Shown: positions 25,811-35,568 of the stretch, piece by piece
Layout: the number at the start of each line of letters is the position of its first letter
Position numbering within the stretch: the stretch's first letter is position 1
The notes under the pieces: generated by a model
The model's database searches: none
Told to the model about the DNA's origin: nothing
Seen by the model: only the letters and a program-made list of their open reading frames with translations
Source of the DNA: Rossellomorea marisflavi
GTDB lineage: Bacteria; Bacillota; Bacilli; Bacillales; Bacillaceae_B
Length of the DNA: 64,000 nt
Assembly (NCBI RefSeq): GCF_001274775.1
Contig: NZ_LGUE01000005.1
Span: 447,173-511,172, forward strand
Reading direction: 5' to 3'
Position numbers and translations under genes: made by a program

Positions 25811-27064
25811 ATGTTAAAAATGGGAGAAAACCTTAATCTGTTTACTTCTACACAACATGTCATCAATGATGCTTTGTCCAAACTGGGCTATTCCGAAGAA
25901 ATGTTCGAACTTCTTAAAGAACCGATCCGCATGCTCACCGTCCGCATCCCTGTCAGGATGGACGATGGAAGCATCAAGGTTTTCACGGGTTACCGCGCAC
26001 AACATAACGATGCTGTCGGTCCTACTAAGGGAGGCGTACGCTTCCATCCTGAGGTCGATGAGGAAGAAGTGAAGGCGCTTTCCATGTGGATGAGCCTGAA
26101 GTGCGGAATCGTCGATCTTCCTTACGGCGGAGGAAAAGGCGGGATCATCTGTGATCCCCGCACCATGTCCTTCACCGAGCTTGAGAAGCTCAGCCGTGGA
26201 TATGTAAGGGCGATCAGCCAGATCGTCGGGCCGACGAAGGATATTCCGGCACCTGACGTGTACACCAACTCGCAGATCATGGCCTGGATGATGGATGAAT
26301 ACAGCCGTTTGCGGGAAAATGATTCTCCTGGTTTCATCACGGGTAAACCGATCGTCCTCGGAGGATCTCAGGGACGTGAAAAAGCGACTGCTCAGGGTGT
26401 GACCATCTGTATCGATGAAGCGGCCAAAAAGCGCGGAATCGATATCAAGGGAGCCCGTGTCGTGATCCAAGGATTCGGGAACGCAGGTAGCTTCCTTGCG
26501 AAGTTCATGCATGATGCCGGAGCCAAGGTCATCGCCATCTCGGATGCCCACGGAGCGCTCCATGATCCGGACGGACTCGATATCGATTACCTCCTGGACC
26601 GCCGCGACAGCTTCGGAACCGTCACTACGCTATTCGAGAATACGCTTTCCAACAAGGAGCTCCTTGAGCTGGATTGTGATATTCTGGTGCCTGCTGCCAT
26701 TTCGAATCAGATTACAGAGCAGAATGCCCATGATATCAAAGCGTCCATCGTCGTGGAAGCGGCGAATGGACCTACAACATTGGAAGCAACAAGGATCCTG
26801 TCCGAGCGAGGCATCCTCCTCGTACCGGACGTCCTTGCAAGCGCGGGCGGTGTAACGGTATCCTACTTCGAATGGGTGCAGAACAACCAGGGCTATTATT
26901 GGACAGAGGAAGAAGTGAACGAGAAGCTTCAGATCAAGCTTGTCGAAGCGTTTAATAATGTCTATGAAACATCACAGAACCGCCGAGTCAATATGCGTCT
27001 AGCCGCCTACATGGTGGGTGCGCGCAAAATGGCTGAGGCCTCAAGATTCAGAGGTTGGGTCTAA
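25811..27064 (+). CDS. rocG: NAD-specific glutamate dehydrogenase (RocG/GudB type)
   Basis: A 417-residue catabolic glutamate dehydrogenase turning glutamate into 2-oxoglutarate and ammonia. The substrate-binding region is PTKGGVRFHPEV, the catalytic lysine region LPYGGGKGGI, and the Rossmann glycine motif VIQGFGNAGSF. It closely resembles B. subtilis RocG/GudB over the full length. The start is uncertain: GAGG at 25804-25807 is 3 bases from the ATG at 25811 and 12 from the one at 25820. There is no insertion in the region where B. subtilis GudB has its inactivating repeat, so the enzyme looks active. It is third in the roc gene series, ending at a strong terminator. Confidence 0.94.
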   Translation: MLKMGENLNLFTSTQHVINDALSKLGYSEEMFELLKEPIRMLTVRIPVRMDDGSIKVFTGYRAQHNDAVGPTKGGVRFHPEVDEEEVKALSMWMSLKCGIVDLPYGGGKGGIICDPRTMSFTELEKLSRGYVRAISQIVGPTKDIPAPDVYTNSQIMAWMMDEYSRLRENDSPGFITGKPIVLGGSQGREKATAQGVTICIDEAAKKRGIDIKGARVVIQGFGNAGSFLAKFMHDAGAKVIAISDAHGALHDPDGLDIDYLLDRRDSFGTVTTLFENTLSNKELLELDCDILVPAAISNQITEQNAHDIKASIVVEAANGPTTLEATRILSERGILLVPDVLASAGGVTVSYFEWVQNNQGYYWTEEEVNEKLQIKLVEAFNNVYETSQNRRVNMRLAAYMVGARKMAEASRFRGWV

Positions 27065-27080
27065 CCATCGCATACCATGG

Positions 27081-27112
27081 CGCATCATCCCCTAGGATGA
27101 TGCGTTTTTTTT
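27081..27112 (+). terminator. Terminator after rocG
   Basis: Stem CGCATCATCC / GGATGATGCG with a four-base loop and eight T residues. Confidence 0.92.
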
Positions 27113-27131
27113 GTATGTTCGCTTTATAAAA

Positions 27132-27160
27132 TTGACATTCGTCTGTTCCGTTCGTACGAT
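27132..27160 (+). promoter_or_regulatory. SigA-type promoter of the aldehyde dehydrogenase at 27212
   Basis: A perfect -35 TTGACA (27132-27137), a 17-base spacer and a -10 TACGAT (27155-27160). Confidence 0.6.
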
Positions 27161-27211
27161 TGAAGGAAGAACAGCTAAAGCGGATACATAGTGAATCGGA
27201 GGTCATGAAAG

Positions 27212-28603
27212 ATGAACATTGCGGAAACATCCCTCGAAACGGTGAAACATGCCATACAGAATCAAAAGTCCTTTTTTAAGAATGGACATACGAGATCCAT
27301 TTCCAACAGGAAAGAAACCCTTGAAACGCTCTATCGTATGATCAAGGACCATGAGGAAGACATCATCCACGCCCTGCAGATGGACTTGAACAAGTCCGAA
27401 ATGGAGACCTATGCAACGGAAATCGGTATCCTTCTGGAAGAAATCCGCTTCGTGCTCAAACATATGGATGAATGGGCAGAGCCAAAAAAAGTAAAGGTAG
27501 CCAAGACCCATATCGGATCTAAAAGTTACTCGGTGCCGGAACCCTATGGCGTCACGCTGATCATCTCCCCGTGGAATTACCCGATCCAGCTTGCCCTTGC
27601 CCCGGTGATCGGTGCCATTGCGGCAGGGAACACGGCCATCATCAAGCCTTCAGAGCTTACCGTCCATACATCACGTCTTCTTGAGCGGATCATCTCCGCC
27701 CGCTTTGACGGACATGTGCTGAAAGTGATTGAAGGAGGGGTGGAAACAACGGGGCATCTCCTAGATCAACCATTTGACTACATCTTCTTCACGGGCAGCG
27801 TACCAGTCGGGAAGGTCGTCATGGAAGCGGCAAGTAAACGATTGATCCCCGTCACCCTCGAGCTTGGAGGGAAAAGCCCGTGCATCGTGGATGAGACGGC
27901 GGATATCGCCTTGGCAGCCAAGCGGATCGCCTTCGGGAAGGTCACGAATGCAGGTCAGACATGCATTGCACCGGATTACCTCTTCCTTCATAAGACCATA
28001 AAGGAGCAATTCATTACGGAGTTCAAGAACGCCGTCGTCACATTCTATGGTCCTGAGCCCCTCAAGAATGATAAGTACGGGCGCATCATCAATGAACGTC
28101 ATTTCGACAGGATTGCATCCTATCTCGATGACGGGGAAATCCTTCTTGGAGGAAAACTCGATCGTACATTCCTGAAGATGGAGCCGACTCTGATGACACC
28201 GAGGGACCACTCTGTCCCGGTCATGCAGGAAGAAATCTTCGGACCCGTATTCCCGGTGCTCGAGTATGAAAACCTGGAAGAAGTCATTGACTACGTAACG
28301 GAAAGGCCGAAGCCCCTGGCCCTGTATCTGTTCACGAACAATGAAGCAACCGAAGCCGCCATCACGGGGAATATCTCGTACGGAGGAGGCTGTATCAATG
28401 ATACCCTGATGCATATCGTGACGCCCTATCTTCCATTCGGCGGCGTAGGGGAAAGCGGGATGGGGAGCTATCACGGTGAATCCAGCTTCTCCACATTCTC
28501 CCACTATAAAAGCGTCATGAAACAGACGAATAAATTCGATATGAGCTTCCGGTACCCTAACGGAAAATTCGGCATGCAGCTCATCAAAAAACTGCTGAAA
28601 TAA
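27212..28603 (+). CDS. Class 3 aldehyde dehydrogenase (YwdH-like)
   Basis: A 463-residue family-3 aldehyde dehydrogenase, shorter than the 500-residue class 1/2 enzymes. The catalytic Cys is in NAGQTCIAPDY (about 250) and the Glu in [12 protein letters not shown] (about 216); SPWNYPIQLALAPVIGAIAAGN is the nucleotide segment. The C-terminus is basic with a weakly hydrophobic end (FGMQLIKKLLK). It probably oxidises medium or long-chain fatty aldehydes. It is a single gene with its own promoter and terminator. Confidence 0.9.
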   Translation: MNIAETSLETVKHAIQNQKSFFKNGHTRSISNRKETLETLYRMIKDHEEDIIHALQMDLNKSEMETYATEIGILLEEIRFVLKHMDEWAEPKKVKVAKTHIGSKSYSVPEPYGVTLIISPWNYPIQLALAPVIGAIAAGNTAIIKPSELTVHTSRLLERIISARFDGHVLKVIEGGVETTGHLLDQPFDYIFFTGSVPVGKVVMEAASKRLIPVTLELGGKSPCIVDETADIALAAKRIAFGKVTNAGQTCIAPDYLFLHKTIKEQFITEFKNAVVTFYGPEPLKNDKYGRIINERHFDRIASYLDDGEILLGGKLDRTFLKMEPTLMTPRDHSVPVMQEEIFGPVFPVLEYENLEEVIDYVTERPKPLALYLFTNNEATEAAITGNISYGGGCINDTLMHIVTPYLPFGGVGESGMGSYHGESSFSTFSHYKSVMKQTNKFDMSFRYPNGKFGMQLIKKLLK

Positions 28604-28605
28604 AG

Positions 28606-28643
28606 AAGAAGGCGTCCCGTATTAGGCGGGACGCCTTCTTTCA
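28606..28643. terminator. Bidirectional terminator between the aldehyde dehydrogenase and yuzA
   Basis: A 14-bp stem AAGAAGGCGTCCCG / CGGGACGCCTTCTT with a seven-base loop; suits both converging genes. Confidence 0.88.
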
Positions 28644-28649
28644 TTTCAT

Positions 28650-28883
28650 TTATCGTGTAGGCTCTGTACGGTGATCCCGTTCCAGTTCCTCTGTCGGCTT
28701 GAAAAGTAATCCAAGATTGATCAGTCCTGAAATTCCGACCAGGCCATAGATGATCCGTGAAAGTCCGGCACCTTGTCCTCCGAAAATGGCGGCGACGAGG
28801 TCGAATTGGAAAAATCCGATCAGCCCCCAGTTCACGGCACCGATGATGGTAAGAACCAATGCAATACGTTGTAAAGCACTCAT
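28650..28883 (-). CDS. yuzA: YuzA-like DUF378 membrane protein
   Basis: A 77-residue DUF378 protein with two membrane helices (about 3-26 and 40-60), including the family motif VNWGLIGFFQFDLVAAIFG (residues 17-35). The ATG at 28883 has AAGGAGG upstream at ideal spacing; the longer upstream frame has none. yuzA lies near yugI-yugJ in B. subtilis as well. Function unknown. Confidence 0.88.
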   Translation of the reverse strand: MSALQRIALVLTIIGAVNWGLIGFFQFDLVAAIFGGQGAGLSRIIYGLVGISGLINLGLLFKPTEELERDHRTEPTR

Positions 28884-29049
28884 GTTTGTTTCCTCCTTAT
28901 TGTATGGTTCACTATTACTATGCCCCGTTCGTGAATGGTTATGTGCTGGCCTTTTTCGATTTTTGGGCAAGTTCTTTGCATTTTACGCCGGGTCTCATCC
29001 ATAATAAAAAAGGTGAACACGAACATATTCTCTTTAGGAGGTATTTATA

Positions 29050-30219
29050 ATGAATGATTTTACGTTTTATAATCCGACGAAATTGATCTTTGGTAAAGGT
29101 CAAGTCGAGCAGCTGAAGGACCTTGTCCCTCAATATGGTAAAAAAGTACTTCTCGTATACGGTGGAGGAAGCATCAAGAAAAGCGGCCTTTATGATCAAG
29201 TGACGGCTGTCTTGAAAGACATCGATGCAGAAGTATTCGAACTTGCTGGTGTTGAACCGAATCCACGTTTGACCACGGTAAGACGCGGTGTGGATATCTG
29301 TAAAGAAGAAGGCATCGACTTCCTGCTTGCCGTAGGTGGAGGAAGCGTCATCGACTGTACCAAAGCAATCGCTGCCGGTGCGAAATATGACGGAGATGCA
29401 TGGGATCTTGTCACGAAGAAAGCTTTTGCTTCAGAAGCTCTTCCATTCGGTACCGTGTTGACCCTTGCTGCGACCGGTTCAGAAATGAATGCAGGATCCG
29501 TTATCACAAACTGGGAAACCAATGAAAAATACGGTTGGGGAAGCCCGGTTACATTCCCGCAATTCTCGATCCTTGATCCGGAAAACACATTCACTGTTCC
29601 TAAAAACCACACGATCTACGGAATGGTCGACATGATGTCCCATGTGTTCGAGCAGTACTTCCATAATGCTACGAATACACCGCTTCAGGACCGCATGTGT
29701 GAATCTGTACTGAAAGTCGTGATTGAAACAGCTCCTAAGCTGATCAATGACCTTGAGAACTATGAGCTTCGCGAAACGATCCTTTACTCTGGAACCATTG
29801 CCCTCAACGGCATGCTTCAAATGGGTTACAACGGTGACTGGGGAAGCCATAACATCGAGCACGCTGTGTCTGCCGTGTACGATATCCCTCATGCAGGCGG
29901 TTTGGCCATCCTGTTCCCTAACTGGATGAAGCACAACCTGAACGTGAACCCTGCCCGTTTTGCACAGCTGGCTGAGCGCGTATGGAATGTCGATCCTGAA
30001 GGCAAAACACAGGAAGAAGTGGCTCTTGAAGGAATCGAGAAGCTTCGTGAATTCTGGTCCAGCATCGGTGCCCCTTCACGCCTTGCTGACTATGATATCG
30101 ACGACAGCAAGCTTGACCTCATTGCTGATAAAGCAATGGCCAACGGCGAATTCGGTAACTTCAACAACCATAAATTGAACAAAGAGGATACGCTCAGCAT
30201 CCTGCGCGCATCCCTATAA
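29050..30219 (+). CDS. yugJ: Iron-dependent alcohol (butanol) dehydrogenase, YugJ/YugK-like
   Basis: A 389-residue group III iron-containing alcohol dehydrogenase, BDH type. The nucleotide motif [14 protein letters not shown] is near residues 97-110, and metal-binding His and Asp residues lie in [11 protein letters not shown] (about 194) and [21 protein letters not shown] (about 267). B. subtilis has two neighbouring copies, yugJ and yugK; only one is present here. It probably reduces aldehydes with NAD(P)H. Strong AGGAGG at 29036-29041. Confidence 0.9.
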   Translation: MNDFTFYNPTKLIFGKGQVEQLKDLVPQYGKKVLLVYGGGSIKKSGLYDQVTAVLKDIDAEVFELAGVEPNPRLTTVRRGVDICKEEGIDFLLAVGGGSVIDCTKAIAAGAKYDGDAWDLVTKKAFASEALPFGTVLTLAATGSEMNAGSVITNWETNEKYGWGSPVTFPQFSILDPENTFTVPKNHTIYGMVDMMSHVFEQYFHNATNTPLQDRMCESVLKVVIETAPKLINDLENYELRETILYSGTIALNGMLQMGYNGDWGSHNIEHAVSAVYDIPHAGGLAILFPNWMKHNLNVNPARFAQLAERVWNVDPEGKTQEEVALEGIEKLREFWSSIGAPSRLADYDIDDSKLDLIADKAMANGEFGNFNNHKLNKEDTLSILRASL

Positions 30220-30227
30220 GACTCATG

Positions 30228-30254
30228 GCCGGTCCGATTTTGGACCGGCTATTT
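30228..30254 (+). terminator. Terminator of yugJ
   Basis: Stem GCCGGTCC / GGACCGGC with a six-base loop and a weak TATTTT tail. Confidence 0.75.
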
Positions 30255-30382
30255 TAAGAAATACTGCGCTCTTGTAAAAACTTTTTGATGAATGCGTTTT
30301 CATAAATCTGCGTTTCTTGATTATGATGACCGGATTCGATAAAGTGAGATAGAAGCAAAAATAAAACAATCGGAGGATGGTT

Positions 30383-31732
30383 ATGACACACATTCGTTTT
30401 GATTATTCAAATGCGTTATCCTTTTTTGGTGAACATGAAATTACATATCTGAATGATGCCGTCAAAGCGGCACATCACGCCCTGCATGAAAAAACGGGTG
30501 CAGGAAGCGATTTCCTCGGGTGGATCGATCTTCCTGTCGATTATGATAAAGAAGAATTTGCCCGCATTCAAAAAGCGTCAGAGAAGATCAATAAAGACTC
30601 CGATATCCTTCTTGTCATCGGAATCGGTGGATCTTACCTCGGTGCAAGAGCGGCCATTGAAATGCTCAATCACAGCTTCTTCAATACCGTTTCGAAAGAA
30701 AAGCGTTCAGCACCGCAGGTCCTCTTCCTGGGACAAAACATCAGCTCCACCTACATGAAAGACTTGATGGACCTTCTTGAAGACAAAGACTTCTCCATCA
30801 ATGTCATCTCAAAATCCGGTACAACAACCGAGCCGGCGATCGCCTTCCGTATCTTCCGCAAAATGCTTGAAGAGAAGTATGGAGTGGAAGAAGCCCGCAA
30901 ACGCATCTATGCGACAACCGATAAGTCAAAAGGAGCGCTTAAGACCCTTGCAAACGACGAAGGCTACGAAACATTCGTTGTGCCTGATGATGTCGGCGGT
31001 CGCTATTCTGTCCTGACGGCTGTAGGTCTCCTGCCGATTGCCGTTAGCGGTGTGGATATCGAAGCGATGATGGACGGAGCAGCAAAGGCAAGGGAAGACT
31101 TCGGTCAATCAGAGCTTTCCGAGAATCCTGCCTACCAATACGCAGCCGTCCGTAACGTCCTATATAACAAAGGGAAAACCATCGAAATGCTCATCAACTA
31201 CGAGCCGGGTCTTCAATACTTTGCCGAATGGTGGAAGCAGCTCTTCGGTGAGAGCGAAGGAAAAGACCAAAAAGGGATCTATCCTTCATCTGCAAACTTC
31301 TCGACTGATCTTCACTCACTTGGACAGTATGTACAAGAAGGTCGCCGCGATATCTTTGAAACCGTCGTGAAGGTTCAGGAAGCACGCCATGAGCTTGTGA
31401 TCGAAGAAGCGGACAGCGATCTTGACGGCCTGAACTACCTTGCAGGCCAAACCATCGATTTCGTCAACAACAAAGCATTCGAGGGAACGTTGCTCGCCCA
31501 TACAGATGGAGGCGTTCCGAACCTGATCGTCGAAATCCCTGCTATGGATGCGTATACGTTCGGATACCTTGTGTATTTCTTCGAGAAGGCATGTGCCGTG
31601 AGCGGTTATCTTCTTGGCGTCAATCCATTCGATCAGCCTGGGGTAGAGGCGTACAAAGTGAATATGTTCGCCCTTCTTGGTAAACCTGGATTCGAAGAAA
31701 AGAAAGCAGAACTTGAGAAACGCTTGAAATAA
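30383..31732 (+). CDS. pgi: Glucose-6-phosphate isomerase
   Basis: A 449-residue phosphoglucose isomerase, interconverting glucose-6-phosphate and fructose-6-phosphate. Conserved segments are [16 protein letters not shown] (sugar-phosphate site), [29 protein letters not shown] and a C-terminal [12 protein letters not shown] lysine segment. The ATG at 30383 is preferred over one six bases earlier because GGAGG ends immediately before the first. Length equals the B. subtilis enzyme, and the order yugJ-pgi is conserved. Confidence 0.96.
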   Translation: MTHIRFDYSNALSFFGEHEITYLNDAVKAAHHALHEKTGAGSDFLGWIDLPVDYDKEEFARIQKASEKINKDSDILLVIGIGGSYLGARAAIEMLNHSFFNTVSKEKRSAPQVLFLGQNISSTYMKDLMDLLEDKDFSINVISKSGTTTEPAIAFRIFRKMLEEKYGVEEARKRIYATTDKSKGALKTLANDEGYETFVVPDDVGGRYSVLTAVGLLPIAVSGVDIEAMMDGAAKAREDFGQSELSENPAYQYAAVRNVLYNKGKTIEMLINYEPGLQYFAEWWKQLFGESEGKDQKGIYPSSANFSTDLHSLGQYVQEGRRDIFETVVKVQEARHELVIEEADSDLDGLNYLAGQTIDFVNNKAFEGTLLAHTDGGVPNLIVEIPAMDAYTFGYLVYFFEKACAVSGYLLGVNPFDQPGVEAYKVNMFALLGKPGFEEKKAELEKRLK

Positions 31733-31776
31733 TGGATGAATGGACCGGGACAAACATGTTCCGGTCAATAGAATAG

Positions 31777-31817
31777 CCGAACGAATTCGACACGCTCGAA
31801 TTCGTTCGGTTTTTTTT
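31777..31817 (+). terminator. Terminator of pgi
   Basis: A 14-bp perfect stem CCGAACGAATTCGA / TCGAATTCGTTCGG, a five-base loop and eight T residues. Confidence 0.95.
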
Positions 31818-32252
31818 GTATTCCTGGGTAGGCCGTTGATTGGAGAGCAGGCCAAAGAGACCCTTGTAGCAATGCGTGAGACCAAGCGTCATCGATACGT
31901 AAGGGCCTTCCACCATGAAAAGAGAGGGCCTGCACGGGGTGAAGAGCGTGTCCTGTATTTTTCACATGAACAGCTTTCAAGGAACGTAGTGAGATGACAG
32001 CACTTTTCTCGAAATTTATTCGTGTCCCGTAAAGTTATTTACCTTAAGTTGTAAGAAACCCATGTCTTTTTGAAGCGTGGGTCAGTAAGACTGCAGGCAC
32101 ACATCTTTAGGATAATGATGGAAGCGCCCATAGACCATGGATGCCATTTCGTTAAAACGGAATATCTTTCTTTGACTGCGCTGAAGGAGAGGGTTTACCA
32201 TCTTGGTAGACCGAGCGATCGGTTTAACATTCGAGAAAGAAGGCGTATAGAA
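31818..32252 (+). other. Long gene-free region upstream of asnO
   Basis: About 435 bases without a credible gene; the frames present either read through the pgi terminator or lack a ribosome site. A possible promoter is TTGACT (32172-32177), an 18-base spacer and TACCAT (32196-32201). Near the asnO start lie two small hairpins, GGTTTACC / GGTAGACC and ACCGA / TCGGT. A further stem (ACCCATG / CGTGGGT) is near 32060-32090. No T-box sequence (AGGGTGGNACCGCG) or other known riboswitch was recognised. Confidence 0.4.
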
Positions 32253-34067
32253 ATGTGTGGAATTGCAGGCTGGATTGATTGGAAAAAAGACTTACGAGAA
32301 CAACAGCATATTTTAAAATCCATGACCGATGCCATTGAACATAGGGGACCGGATGCAGAAGGTGCGTGGGTGAGCGAGAATGCAGCCCTTGGTCACCGGA
32401 GACTCATCGTGATCGACCCGAATGGCGGGAAACAGCCCATGCTTTATCAAAACAACCATCATCAAATTGCTCTCACCTATAATGGTGAGCTTTACAACTA
32501 CCTTGAGCTTAAAGAGGAATTGACCGGGAAAGGTCACACCTTCAACACCAGTTCGGATACAGAAGTTCTGCTTCACTCTTATCTTGAGTGGGGGGAAGAG
32601 TGCGTTCGCCACTTCAACGGGATCTTCGCATTCGGAATCTGGGATGAAGAGAAGAAACAACTCATGCTTGGTCGCGACCACCTTGGTGTGAAGCCACTTT
32701 TCTTTACTGAAGAAGGGAACGGACTCCTCTTCGGTTCCGAGATCAAAGCACTCCTTGCCCATCCGGAAGTAAACGCGGAAATCGATCAAACAGGTCTTTC
32801 TGAGTTATTCGGAATGGGGCCGATGAGAACACCGGGACAAGCCATCTTCAAGAACATCCAAGAAGTCCGTGCCGGACATTATATGATCTACAATGAGCAA
32901 GGAAGAAAAGATGTTCAATACTGGACACTTGAAAGCAAGAAGCATATGGATGATATGGATACGACTGTGAATACGATCAAAGAGATCCTTGAAGATACGG
33001 TCAAGCGTCAGCTCATTGCCGATAAGCCGCTTACCACCATGCTGTCGGGAGGACTCGACTCAAGCGGATTGACCGCTATTGCGGGGCGTGAATACGGGGA
33101 AAAGACGCTCTCCTCTTATTCCATCGACTTTGTGAATAATGAAGCGGACTTCGAGGAAGACTTCCTCCGCAGGGATCTTGATGAGCCATGGGTGAAACGT
33201 GTGTCCGAACACGTAGGGACGGATCATACGTCCATCGTGTTTGATGCCAAGAAGCTCGTCGACAACCTATTGGTTCCCATGAAAGCAAGAGATCTTCCTG
33301 GTGTAGGTGAAATCGAGACGTCCCTTTACCTCTTGTTCACGGAAATGAAAAAGACCGCGACTGTCGCCCTCTCTGGAGAATCAGCGGACGAAGTATTCTC
33401 AGGCTATCCTTGGTTCCATCAGGAAGAATACCTTGATGCAGGTGTGTTCCCATGGCTCTTGAACATCGGTGGCATCGCCGACGTCATGAAGGATGATCTC
33501 CTGGATCGACTCCATATCGAGGACTATCGCAAGCAGCGCTATCAGGAAGCACTGAAGGAGCTCCCGGTCCTTGAAGGAGAGTCCGACATTGAAGCGAAGC
33601 AAAGAAGGATGTCCTTCATGTTCATCACGCGTTTCCTTCCGTTCATGCTTGACCGGAAAGACCGTGCCAGCATGATGACAGGCTTTGAAGTGCGTGTGCC
33701 ATTCTGTGATTATCGACTTGTGGAGTATCTTTGGAACATCCCGTTTGAAATGAAAAATGTGGACGATATCGAAAAAGGTATCCTGCGTCGTGCACTGAAG
33801 GATTATCTTCCGGACGATGTGCGCAATCGGAGGAAGAGTGCTTATCCGAGTACGAAGGATGAGGCCTATTATGAAGGAGTGAAAGACTGGATGCTGTCGA
33901 TCTTGAATGATCCTGCGTCCCCGATCCTGAACCTGATCGATGCGGATAAAGTGCGTGCCATGATCGAAGACAAAGAACAATCCACCACCATGGTGAAGTC
34001 GTTATTCGATTACTTGATCCAGGTGAATGAATGGCTGAAGGAATATGATGTTTCAGTCAAGCTGTAA
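32253..34067 (+). CDS. asnO: Glutamine-dependent asparagine synthetase (AsnO/AsnB type)
   Basis: A 604-residue asparagine synthetase. The start is fixed at 32253 because Cys2 (MCGIAGWID) becomes the N-terminal nucleophile of the glutaminase domain (1-210) after Met removal; the frame continues upstream but that would bury the Cys. The ATP-pyrophosphatase motif is MLSGGLDSSGLTA (about 263-275), and the C-terminal synthetase domain contains SGESADEVFSGYPW. GAAAGAAGG sits ten bases upstream. It resembles AsnO, which B. subtilis uses in sporulation, but sequence alone cannot separate it from AsnB. It is inserted between pgi and yugN relative to B. subtilis. Confidence 0.92.
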   Translation: MCGIAGWIDWKKDLREQQHILKSMTDAIEHRGPDAEGAWVSENAALGHRRLIVIDPNGGKQPMLYQNNHHQIALTYNGELYNYLELKEELTGKGHTFNTSSDTEVLLHSYLEWGEECVRHFNGIFAFGIWDEEKKQLMLGRDHLGVKPLFFTEEGNGLLFGSEIKALLAHPEVNAEIDQTGLSELFGMGPMRTPGQAIFKNIQEVRAGHYMIYNEQGRKDVQYWTLESKKHMDDMDTTVNTIKEILEDTVKRQLIADKPLTTMLSGGLDSSGLTAIAGREYGEKTLSSYSIDFVNNEADFEEDFLRRDLDEPWVKRVSEHVGTDHTSIVFDAKKLVDNLLVPMKARDLPGVGEIETSLYLLFTEMKKTATVALSGESADEVFSGYPWFHQEEYLDAGVFPWLLNIGGIADVMKDDLLDRLHIEDYRKQRYQEALKELPVLEGESDIEAKQRRMSFMFITRFLPFMLDRKDRASMMTGFEVRVPFCDYRLVEYLWNIPFEMKNVDDIEKGILRRALKDYLPDDVRNRRKSAYPSTKDEAYYEGVKDWMLSILNDPASPILNLIDADKVRAMIEDKEQSTTMVKSLFDYLIQVNEWLKEYDVSVKL

Positions 34068-34128
34068 GACCTACATGTTTTTCCGCTAAAAGGAGAAACT
34101 ATCCCTAAAATGAAAGGGGATGGATGAT

Positions 34129-34533
34129 GTGATCGAGATTTCATCAAGCCTTGAAGGGAAGCATTATCAGCTTTACAAATTGGAGCAGGAGTTGAAGCCT
34201 CTGGGGTATTCCATCGGTGGAAACTGGGACTATGACCATGGATACTTCGATTATAAGATCGATGATGAAGTGGGGTATCAGTTCTTGAGGCTGCCGTTCA
34301 CTTCGGTGGATGGTCAGTTGGATTCAAGGGGGGCGACGGTCAAATTCGGGAAGCCGTTCCTTCTGTCCCATAAATATCAGATAGGACTGGATGACCATGC
34401 TTCCACCGGGAATCTGTCGGGGTCCTTCAATCAGTTCTCGGAGCCCCAGGATTCCGATGCCAGCTTTCCTGAAGAATATATCGAAGTAGGCAGGGAGCTC
34501 GTGAAAGAACTCGAGCAGTCCCTGCTTCATTAA
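34129..34533 (+). CDS. yugN: YugN-like family protein
   Basis: A 134-residue soluble protein of the YugN family, containing GYSIGGNWDYDHGYFDYKID near residues 25-44. The GTG at 34129 is preferred to the ATG at 34120 because GGGGA at 34116-34120 would overlap the earlier start. Role unknown; it lies beside the yugO potassium channel as in B. subtilis. Its last four bases overlap the end of the convergent yugO gene. Confidence 0.82.
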   Translation: MIEISSSLEGKHYQLYKLEQELKPLGYSIGGNWDYDHGYFDYKIDDEVGYQFLRLPFTSVDGQLDSRGATVKFGKPFLLSHKYQIGLDDHASTGNLSGSFNQFSEPQDSDASFPEEYIEVGRELVKELEQSLLH

Positions 34534-35519
34534 TTGGATATGACAAGCAGTTCGTCTGTGGTCTCGACCACAACGTCCATGGGGGGATTCACTAATGTGT
34601 TTTCCCCTTTTTTGATGCCTAAAAGGATGACCCTTTCCTTCAGTAATTGGGCGCTGAGGGACTGGAAGGTCGCCCCCGCGTGCTCATCCATGACGGAGAT
34701 CAGCTTCAGGTTGTTGCCTTTCAGATGATTCAAGAGCTTAAGGATCGTCCTGGACATTCCTTGGGAGATGATGCTGTTCATCATGACGAGGCTGGTCTGC
34801 ATATTCGTCTGGATGACCTCATCCGCTCCGGCCCGCTTCGCATTTTCCACTTGGTCCTTCTGAAGGACTTCCACGACAGTATGAAGGGAAGGCTGGTTTC
34901 CTTTAATGGCAAGCAGACTCAAGATCGTGTTCATATCCGACGTCATCTCGTCCTTGTTCTGATCTGATGTGACAAGGGCTATTTTTGCTTCACTTAAATT
35001 GGCCTTTTGGAGGATGGCGTCCTTGAAGGGTGAGCCTTTGACGAAATGAACATGGTTGTTGCGATAAGGATTCTTCTGAAGGGAATCATCGATGAGGATC
35101 ACATCGCAGCTTGATTGCAGGGATGTGAGCTGATGGATGATTTCACGGGTGCGTTCGTTCCACCCGATGATGATGACGTGACCCTTGCCTTTATAAGCGG
35201 TCTTCCCCTCCATATATCCATTCTGAGTCGTCACGGTCTCCGTTGCAAGCATGACGAAGTACGTGGAGAGAAACCCTGCCCCTACCAGGATGAGGAGGAT
35301 GCCCAGGGTTTTCCCTTCAGCCGTCTTGGGGACAAAATCTCCGTATCCTACAGTCGAAGTGGTGATGACGGCCCACCAGATCCCGTCAAAAAATGAGGGG
35401 AAGGTGTCCGGTTCGAGATAGTGGATCATGACGCCGCAGGTGCTCATGACGGCAAGGGCCATGATCAAGATCCGGATGACAAGCGGCCAGCGCAAAAAGC
35501 CGTGGATGAGTTGTTGCAT
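34530..35519 (-). CDS. yugO: Potassium channel YugO
   Basis: A 329-residue two-helix potassium channel with a cytoplasmic RCK (TrkA-N) regulatory domain. Helices are about 10-30 and 70-92, with the pore filter TTSTVGYGDFVP in between. The Rossmann-type RCK domain starts at HVIIIGWNERTREII (about residue 114). The ATG at 35519 has AAGGAG nine bases upstream and gives nearly the same length as B. subtilis YugO (328), which is needed for biofilm electrical signalling. It converges on yugN with a 4-base overlap. Confidence 0.94.
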   Translation of the reverse strand: MQQLIHGFLRWPLVIRILIMALAVMSTCGVMIHYLEPDTFPSFFDGIWWAVITTSTVGYGDFVPKTAEGKTLGILLILVGAGFLSTYFVMLATETVTTQNGYMEGKTAYKGKGHVIIIGWNERTREIIHQLTSLQSSCDVILIDDSLQKNPYRNNHVHFVKGSPFKDAILQKANLSEAKIALVTSDQNKDEMTSDMNTILSLLAIKGNQPSLHTVVEVLQKDQVENAKRAGADEVIQTNMQTSLVMMNSIISQGMSRTILKLLNHLKGNNLKLISVMDEHAGATFQSLSAQLLKERVILLGIKKGENTLVNPPMDVVVETTDELLVISN

Positions 35520-35568
35520 GGGTACCAGCTCCTTTTTATCTGCACTGACCATTATTGCCGAATCGGGA

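Noticed and set aside
31740..31997. An 85-codon frame after pgi.
   Set aside because: It runs through the strong pgi terminator, lacks a ribosome site and has biased Arg/His content typical of chance frames.
32180..32252. T-box-like sequence before asnO (AGGGTTTACC...).
   Set aside because: It departs from the conserved AGGGTGGNACCGCG core and no specifier stem or terminator/antiterminator pair was found.
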